Of a stretch of DNA of 64,000 nucleotides, positions 58,992 to 64,000 are shown in pieces (the first letter of the stretch is position 1; the number at the start of each line of letters is the position of its first letter). The notes beneath the pieces are model-generated. The model searched no databases. It was not told the DNA's origin and was given only the letters and a program-made list of their open reading frames with translations. Source of the stretch: Oscillospiraceae bacterium (lineage in GTDB: Bacteria > Bacillota > Clostridia > Oscillospirales > Ruminococcaceae); assembly GCA_031266415.1 (NCBI GenBank), contig JAISBB010000005.1, forward strand, positions 1 to 64,000, read 5' to 3'. The position numbers and the translations under genes were made by a program.

Positions 58992-59782
58992 CTATTCACC
59001 CAATATAAAATCACTATGTATATTGTAACAAAAACCAAAGTCCAAAAATCAATTAACTTCACTTTAAGAGACCTAAAACGCGTTCTTTTATCTCCGCCTG
59101 TGTAACACCTACTTTCCATTGCCACTGCCAAATCCTCTGCTCGCTTAAATGAAATGAAAAACAACGGAACTAAAACAGGTATATATGCTTTCAATTTTTC
59201 CATAAGTTTCGGTGAATCAAAGTGAGCTCCTCGTGATTTTTGTGCTTCAATAATTTTACCTGCCTCTGTAATCAATGTGGGAATAAACCGCAATGCAATC
59301 GAAAATATCATAGCAATTTCGTTCGGCGAGCCACCAAAAAGCTTAACTGGCTTTACAAAGTATTCTATGGCATCTGTTAATGCAATTGGAGAAGTTGTGA
59401 AAGTCAACAATGCAGTGCCAGAAATAAGGCAAGTAATTCGCAAAACCATAAATAAAAGAGAAAATATCCCTTGCTTTGTTACGCGCAACCACCAAAACTC
59501 AAAAATTGAGTCACCGCCAACAAAAAATATATTAATAAGCCCCGTTAACATAACCATTGGCATAATTGCTTTAAGATTTTTCCACAGCAGTTTAATTGAT
59601 ATCTTCGCCAGTTTATAAATCAGCACGACAACAAACAAGTTAAATATTAGTGCCTGCAATTTATTGAATATAAAAATTAAAATTGTATAAACAAATGTCA
59701 AACCCAATTTAACTCGCGGATCAATTCGGTGAACCACTGAATTGATTTGAAAAAAACGCCCCAGAGTAATATCTTTTAAAAT
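58973..59782 (-). CDS. ecfT: ECF transporter transmembrane component EcfT, apparent ATT start
   Basis: EcfT is the membrane scaffold joining vitamin-binding S components such as FolT to the two ATPases. It has five or so hydrophobic helices and the coupling motifs EAQKSRGAHF (near residue 170) and AMESRCYTGG (near 223). The first ordinary start, GTG at 59735-59737, gives VVHRIDPRVKLG and cuts off the conserved N-terminus. In the same frame just upstream the DNA reads LKDITLGRFFQINSV, matching the family start. The only start-like codon before it is ATT (59780-59782), with GGGAG eight bases upstream. A sequencing or assembly slip is the alternative. Confidence 0.88.
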   Translation of the reverse strand: MLKDITLGRFFQINSVVHRIDPRVKLGLTFVYTILIFIFNKLQALIFNLFVVVLIYKLAKISIKLLWKNLKAIMPMVMLTGLINIFFVGGDSIFEFWWLRVTKQGIFSLLFMVLRITCLISGTALLTFTTSPIALTDAIEYFVKPVKLFGGSPNEIAMIFSIALRFIPTLITEAGKIIEAQKSRGAHFDSPKLMEKLKAYIPVLVPLFFISFKRAEDLAVAMESRCYTGGDKRTRFRSLKVKLIDFWTLVFVTIYIVILYWVNRWRVQL

Positions 59783-59786
59783 GATT

Positions 59787-60620
59787 TCACTCCCTTTGCC
59801 CTAGCAATCTTGCAAACTCCGCTTGCGCCTGAGCCAACGTATATACTAATTTTGTATTATAGCCCATTTGTTTAAGTTTCCCAAACACTTTAGTAATTTT
59901 AGGAACATCTAAGCCAATTTTTATTAATTCATCGGCTCTACTAAAAACTTCAGCAACACTCCCATCCATTTTTACCCTTGCTTTATCCAAAACAATAATT
60001 CTATTCACATTTTCTGCAATCTCTTCTATATCGTGAGAAGCCAAAACAACCGTCACTTTTTCTTTTTCATGGTACTGCTTGATTTTTTGCAAAATACTTT
60101 TCTTTCCAACAGGGTCTAACCCTACAGTTGGTTCATCTAACACCAGAACCTTAGGCTTCATTATTAAAACACTGGCAATTGCAAGGCGCCGCTTTTGCCC
60201 ACCAGAAAGGTCAAATGGCGAGCTTTCAAGCACCTCTGAAGGCAACTCTACAAAATCCAAAATCTCAAAAATTCGCTTTTTTATTTCTGATTCACTCAGG
60301 TTCATATTCCGTGGTCCAAACACCAATTCCTTAAACACAGTTTGCTCAAATATTTGATCTTCTGGGTACTGGAACACCATTCCAACTTCAAATCTGGTAC
60401 TTTTCATCACAACTTCTTTAAGCTCAATTAAAACTCTGCCAACTGTTGGTTTAAGTAATCCATTCATGTGCCGAATCAGCGTAGATTTACCAGACCCTGT
60501 GGGACCAATGAGTCCAATAAATTCACCAGCTTTAATCTCCAAGCAAATATTGTCCAGGGCCACACACTGATTCGGCAACCCTCGATAATATATATACGTT
60601 AAATTCTCGAATCTAATCAT
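59787..60620 (-). CDS. ecfA2: ECF transporter ATPase EcfA2 (EcfA')
   Basis: One of the two ATPases of the shared vitamin-import module. Walker A is GPTGSGKSTLIRHMNGLL (near residue 37), signature DLSGGQKRRLAIA, Walker B VLVLDEPTVGLDP and H-loop ASHDIEE. The N-terminal YIYYRGLPNQCVALDNI loop is typical of the A' paralogue. 277 residues; only four bases separate its stop from the proposed ecfT start. Confidence 0.95.
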   Translation of the reverse strand: MIRFENLTYIYYRGLPNQCVALDNICLEIKAGEFIGLIGPTGSGKSTLIRHMNGLLKPTVGRVLIELKEVVMKSTRFEVGMVFQYPEDQIFEQTVFKELVFGPRNMNLSESEIKKRIFEILDFVELPSEVLESSPFDLSGGQKRRLAIASVLIMKPKVLVLDEPTVGLDPVGKKSILQKIKQYHEKEKVTVVLASHDIEEIAENVNRIIVLDKARVKMDGSVAEVFSRADELIKIGLDVPKITKVFGKLKQMGYNTKLVYTLAQAQAEFARLLGQRE

Positions 60621-60623
60621 AGT

Positions 60624-61442
60624 TCATGAACCTTCAAGAATCTTCACAAGTTCGACAACGCATTCATCTTCATCAACAATTCCCCAACCTTCTCTCAATT
60701 TTAATTCGGCACAAAATCTTGTGATTTGCGGTAATAACAACCCCGACTTATGCAATAATTCCACTTCACCAAAAACTTGCTTAGGAGCCCCTTCCAAAAT
60801 CACATTCCCATCATTTAACACAATAAGCCGCTCTGCCAAAGCCGCTTCTTCCATAAAGTGCGTTATCAATAAAATTGAAATCCCACACTCTGAATTCAAT
60901 TTCTTTAACAGTGCCATTACATCATTGCGCCCTTGCGGGTCAAGCATAGCTGTCGGTTCATCTAGCACCATAAAGCGCGGCCTCATTGCAAGTACTCCGG
61001 CAACAGCAACTCGCTGTTTTTGCCCACCAGAAAGCTCTTCAACAGACCGGTATCTGCACTCTAAAATCCCGAGTTTTTCCAAAATTTCTTCCACTCGTAC
61101 TTTCATTTCCGCGTGTGGGACCTGAAGATTTTCTAAAGCAAACGCCACATCTTCTTCAACAATAGCAGAAACCAATTGATTATCTGGGTTTTGAAAAACC
61201 ATTCCAACATTCTGCTTAACGGCAAGACTTTTTGTGGCATCTTTCGTATTAATTCCGATAACAACAACGTCACCAGATGCTGGAACTAACAATCCATTCA
61301 AGTGTTTTGCCAATGTAGATTTCCCAGAACCATTTGCACCGACAACTGCAACAAATTCTCCGCATTTAATTTGCAAATTAATATTATTCAAAACTGGTTT
61401 TACAGAATCATAAGAAAAATTAACATCTTTAAGCTCAATCAT
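60624..61442 (-). CDS. ecfA1: ECF transporter ATPase EcfA1
   Basis: The second ATPase: GANGSGKSTLAKHLNGLL (near residue 37), FQNPDNQLVSAIVEEDVAF, signature ELSGGQKQRVAVA, Walker B MVLDEPTAMLDP and ITHFMEE. 272 residues from MIELKDVNFSYD. The ATG at 61440-61442 overlaps the stop of the upstream methyltransferase (ATGA); ten additional upstream codons are in frame but not conserved-looking. Confidence 0.95.
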   Translation of the reverse strand: MIELKDVNFSYDSVKPVLNNINLQIKCGEFVAVVGANGSGKSTLAKHLNGLLVPASGDVVVIGINTKDATKSLAVKQNVGMVFQNPDNQLVSAIVEEDVAFALENLQVPHAEMKVRVEEILEKLGILECRYRSVEELSGGQKQRVAVAGVLAMRPRFMVLDEPTAMLDPQGRNDVMALLKKLNSECGISILLITHFMEEAALAERLIVLNDGNVILEGAPKQVFGEVELLHKSGLLLPQITRFCAELKLREGWGIVDEDECVVELVKILEGS

Positions 61443-62302
61443 TTTCTGGTCACAACTCCAGCAATTCCACACGGCAAAAATAACCCCGAAGCGGCTACAT
61501 TAAGCCCAATTTCTTCTATTTCAACGCAACACTCACGTTTTGCCGCGATTGTTGATTGCAGAAGATATTTCACAACTCCAGCTCCAAACCCAGCTGTATA
61601 TAAATTAAGCACCACCATTAAAAAGTCATTGCTTAATAGCTTTTCCACTAAATTTAAAAAAGCATATATATTTTTTTCAAATTTCCAAAATTCGCCCTCA
61701 GAACCTCGGCCGTAAGATGGAGGATCTAGCATTATTATATCATATTTATTGCCGCGCCTAATCTCTCGTTCAACGAATTTAAAACAATCGTCAACAATCC
61801 ACCTAATTAAAATATTACTTAACCTTGAAATCTTGGCATTTTCTTTCCCCCAAGCAACCATTCCCTTTGCCGCATCAACGTGGCAAACCTTAGCACCAGC
61901 ATTCCCCGCAACCAAACTTACCGCGCCTGTGTATCCAAAAAGATTAAGAAAGTCAACCGGTTTTTTTGCCGCTTTCACAATCTCATCAATTCGGCACCAA
62001 TTTGCCTCTTGCTCTGGGAAAAGACCCATGTGCTTAAAATTTGTAGGCTTTGTTAAAAAACTAATGCCTTCATATTTTACAATTTGCTTAAATTCTTTCG
62101 AACTAAAAAAATGCCAAGTACCACCACCATCTTTAGACCTAACATATTTGGCATCTGCTTTTTTCCAAAAAACTGAATTTTTTGCAGTTTGCCATATCAC
62201 TTGTGGGTCTGGACGAACTAATATGGAATCACCCCACCTTTCCAGTCGCTCACCATCAGAAACATCTAACAATTCATAGCCATCTATTTTGCTTTTTTTC
62301 AA
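61439..62302 (-). CDS. Class I SAM-dependent RNA methyltransferase (COG1092, RlmI-like)
   Basis: A 287-residue protein similar to the catalytic part of COG1092/RlmI methyltransferases, which modify cytosines of 23S rRNA. It has FGYTGAVSLVAGNAGAKVCHVDAAKGMV (SAM-binding motif, split around residue 120) and the catalytic DPPSYGRGSEG (near 205). An N-terminal PUA domain seen in RlmI is missing. The precise target is not known. It overlaps glmM by four bases. Confidence 0.85.
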   Translation of the reverse strand: MKKSKIDGYELLDVSDGERLERWGDSILVRPDPQVIWQTAKNSVFWKKADAKYVRSKDGGGTWHFFSSKEFKQIVKYEGISFLTKPTNFKHMGLFPEQEANWCRIDEIVKAAKKPVDFLNLFGYTGAVSLVAGNAGAKVCHVDAAKGMVAWGKENAKISRLSNILIRWIVDDCFKFVEREIRRGNKYDIIMLDPPSYGRGSEGEFWKFEKNIYAFLNLVEKLLSNDFLMVVLNLYTAGFGAGVVKYLLQSTIAAKRECCVEIEEIGLNVAASGLFLPCGIAGVVTRK

Positions 62303-63636
62303 GCCTCATCAAGCTCCTCTGTAATCCTCACCAATCTCTCTAATATATCTTTAGCCATAACACCATCTTCTCCTTCCACCAAAATCCTAATAACAGGTTC
62401 CGTTCCAGATTCTCTTACAATAATTCTACCAAATTCACCCAACTCATTTTCACATTTTTCTATTTCATTTTGAAAAAAATCGTCCGAAAGCACGTTTTTT
62501 TTATTGTGAAGCATCACATTACCGTTAATTTGCTGGTATTTTTCAAATTCATTACCCAGTTCATTAAAATCAATACCTAATTCCAAAATCGCTTTTAAAA
62601 ACAAACATGCTGTTAATTGCCCATCCCCTGTTTTCGAATAATCCAGATAAATTAAGTGCCCTGAGTTTTCTGCACCAAGATTACAATTATTTTGCAACAT
62701 CGCTTCTAAAACACATTTGTCGCCCACATCGGTCTTTATAACATTTATTCCTTTCGCTTCCATAGCCTTAAACAACCCCATGTTGCTCATTTTTGTAACA
62801 ACAACTTTCGAGCCTTGTAATTCGCCATTGCAGGCTGCATGCTTCGCAACAATCCAAAGGATATTATCTCCATCTAATACTTTCCCATTTCTATTCACAG
62901 CAAAACACCTATCCGCGTCACCATCGAATGCAAATCCAATATCACAATTATTTTTTTTAACAAATTCTACCAGATTCCTTACATTTGTGGACCCACATTC
63001 ACAATTAATGTTACGGCCATTTGGTTCACCATAAATAACTTGCAAACTTCCGAAATCGCGAAAAATCTCGTTTGCAGTTTCACTTGCACTTCCATTTGCA
63101 CAATCAACAGCGACTTTTAACGGTTTTTTTTTGTATTCAATGCCATCAACAAGCTCCTTCATTTTTGCTAAATAACCTGCCTTTACTGCCCTATTACAAA
63201 AAACCGTCCCTGGCTTGCGTACACACATATTCAAGCTGTTTGCCATTATTTCTTCAATTTTTTGTTCTTGCTTTTTGCACAATTTCATTCCAGTTGCATC
63301 AAACACTTTAATCCCGTTATATTCATATTGATTGTGAGAAGCAGAAATCATAACACCGCCAACTAACCCTTCGTTTAAAACAGCAAACGAAACCAGTGGT
63401 GTCGGAACAATACCAAGCAAGTTAACATCCATGCCAACAGAACACAAACCTGCAGCAACCGCAATTTCAATCATCCCAGAAGAGGCACGAGGGTCTTTGC
63501 CAATTGTAACCGTTCCAACCCCTTTCGTATTTATAAAAAAACTTCCCGCAGCCTTGCCAATTTCAAACGCTAAATCCGCTGTTAAATCTTTTCCTGCAAT
63601 TCCACGAACTCCATCTGTCCCAAAATATTTTTTCAA
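62299..63636 (-). CDS. glmM: Phosphoglucosamine mutase
   Basis: GlmM converts glucosamine-6-phosphate to glucosamine-1-phosphate for UDP-GlcNAc and the wall. KKYFGTDGVRG starts the protein; the phosphoserine loop is MISASHNQYEYNG (Ser100), with Gln and Tyr where most homologues have Pro and Asp; the metal loop is FDGDADR (near residue 240) and the sugar loop GAENSGHLI. The C-terminal RESGTEPVIRI binds phosphate. 445 residues. Confidence 0.96.
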   Translation of the reverse strand: MKKYFGTDGVRGIAGKDLTADLAFEIGKAAGSFFINTKGVGTVTIGKDPRASSGMIEIAVAAGLCSVGMDVNLLGIVPTPLVSFAVLNEGLVGGVMISASHNQYEYNGIKVFDATGMKLCKKQEQKIEEIMANSLNMCVRKPGTVFCNRAVKAGYLAKMKELVDGIEYKKKPLKVAVDCANGSASETANEIFRDFGSLQVIYGEPNGRNINCECGSTNVRNLVEFVKKNNCDIGFAFDGDADRCFAVNRNGKVLDGDNILWIVAKHAACNGELQGSKVVVTKMSNMGLFKAMEAKGINVIKTDVGDKCVLEAMLQNNCNLGAENSGHLIYLDYSKTGDGQLTACLFLKAILELGIDFNELGNEFEKYQQINGNVMLHNKKNVLSDDFFQNEIEKCENELGEFGRIIVRESGTEPVIRILVEGEDGVMAKDILERLVRITEELDEA

Positions 63637-63659
63637 TAAGTCACCCTACCTTCACATTA

Positions 63660-64000
63660 TCACAAACGCGAAAATCCCAAGTGTTTATAACACAAACCTG
63701 TTACACATCTTCCCCTAGGGGTACGTACCAAAAAACCTACCTGAATCAAAAATGGTTCACAAATATCTTCAATTGTAACGACTTCTTCTCCAACTGCAGC
63801 CGCCAAAGTCTCTACCCCAACAGGACCACCACCATAATTTTTAATTATTATGGTTAGCATTCTACGGTCAATATTGTCTAAGCCAAGTTCATCTATTTCT
63901 AATTTCTCTAAAGCAGATTTTGCCGCCATTTTAGTAATTATTCGCTCACCAGCAACTTCTGTGAAATCTCGAATTCTTTTCAACAGCCGGTTTGCAATTC
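63660..64000 (-). CDS. ruvB: Holliday junction helicase RuvB, C-terminal part
   Basis: The gene runs out of the window; only about the last 112 residues are present. They cover the end of the AAA+ small domain ([12 protein letters not shown]) and the winged-helix DNA-binding domain with [20 protein letters not shown] and [12 protein letters not shown], both diagnostic of RuvB. RuvB drives branch migration with RuvA. It lies 23 bases before glmM. Confidence 0.93.
   Translation of the reverse strand, partial: IANRLLKRIRDFTEVAGERIITKMAAKSALEKLEIDELGLDNIDRRMLTIIIKNYGGGPVGVETLAAAVGEEVVTIEDICEPFLIQVGFLVRTPRGRCVTGLCYKHLGFSRL

Noticed and set aside
62299-63636. GlmM inactive because its phosphoserine loop reads SASHNQYEYNG
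   Set aside because: The catalytic Ser and His-Asn are kept and all other loops are intact; the Pro and Asp changes alone do not show loss of function.

Overview
This window looks like a chromosomal segment of a low-GC Gram-positive bacterium of the Clostridia type, possibly an Oscillospirales-like host-associated lineage; that placement is inference. The supporting evidence is the mix of DivIVA, SepF, RNase Y with YmdB, Opp-type peptide import, a group II ECF transporter with FolT, a RING-finger/DUF2628 protein and a DUF5711 protein, AGGAGG-like ribosome binding sites, and heavy use of TTG and GTG starts. Most of the window is AT-rich with short spacers. There are no CRISPR arrays, rRNA or tRNA genes and no intact mobile element.

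Layout: 1-560 holds the end of an unidentified reading frame and several hairpins. 563-12871 (minus strand) carries ssrA (tmRNA), smpB, ruvX, lysS, a metallophosphoesterase, two unknown exported proteins (one a 740-residue wall or membrane-anchored surface protein), murI with a duplicated 3' end, ddl, ymdB and rny. 12872-14787 is a poorly coding stretch with the decayed remains of a mobile-element primase. obg (plus) converges on uvrB, an orphan response regulator, plsY and der (minus). A small lipoprotein, oppA-F-D-C-B and pnp follow on the minus strand. 29572-34638 (plus) holds a DUF4340 protein, DAHP synthase, folT, tsaE, tsaB and ftsW/spoVE. From 34702 to the end everything is on the minus strand: RING/DUF2628 protein, tsaD, nif3-like, lspA, divIVA, sepF, lepA, pyrG, rsmA, rdgB, ftsY, rnc, plsX, rpoC, rpoB, an ABC exporter, radC, DUF5711, truA, ecfT-A2-A1, a COG1092 methyltransferase, glmM and the 3' part of ruvB.

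The genes serve core functions: translation and ribosome rescue (lysS, ssrA/smpB, lepA, rsmA, the TsaB/D/E t6A set, truA), transcription and RNA turnover (rpoBC, rny, pnp, rnc), wall and division (murI, ddl, glmM, ftsW, sepF, divIVA), lipid and export (plsX, plsY, ftsY, lspA), DNA repair (uvrB, ruvB, ruvX, radC) and nutrient uptake (Opp, ECF/FolT). The operon order is rearranged from the classical one; for example rpoBC lacks its ribosomal-protein neighbours and runs into plsX-rnc-ftsY.

The points most worth a second look are: a short 5'-leader hairpin element shared by the surface protein and the lipoprotein genes; a sharply GC-rich module inside the surface protein gene; an apparent ATT start codon for ecfT; an apparently leaderless DUF4340 gene; an unusually long tmRNA tag; a tandem duplication that rewrote the end of murI; and the primase relic.
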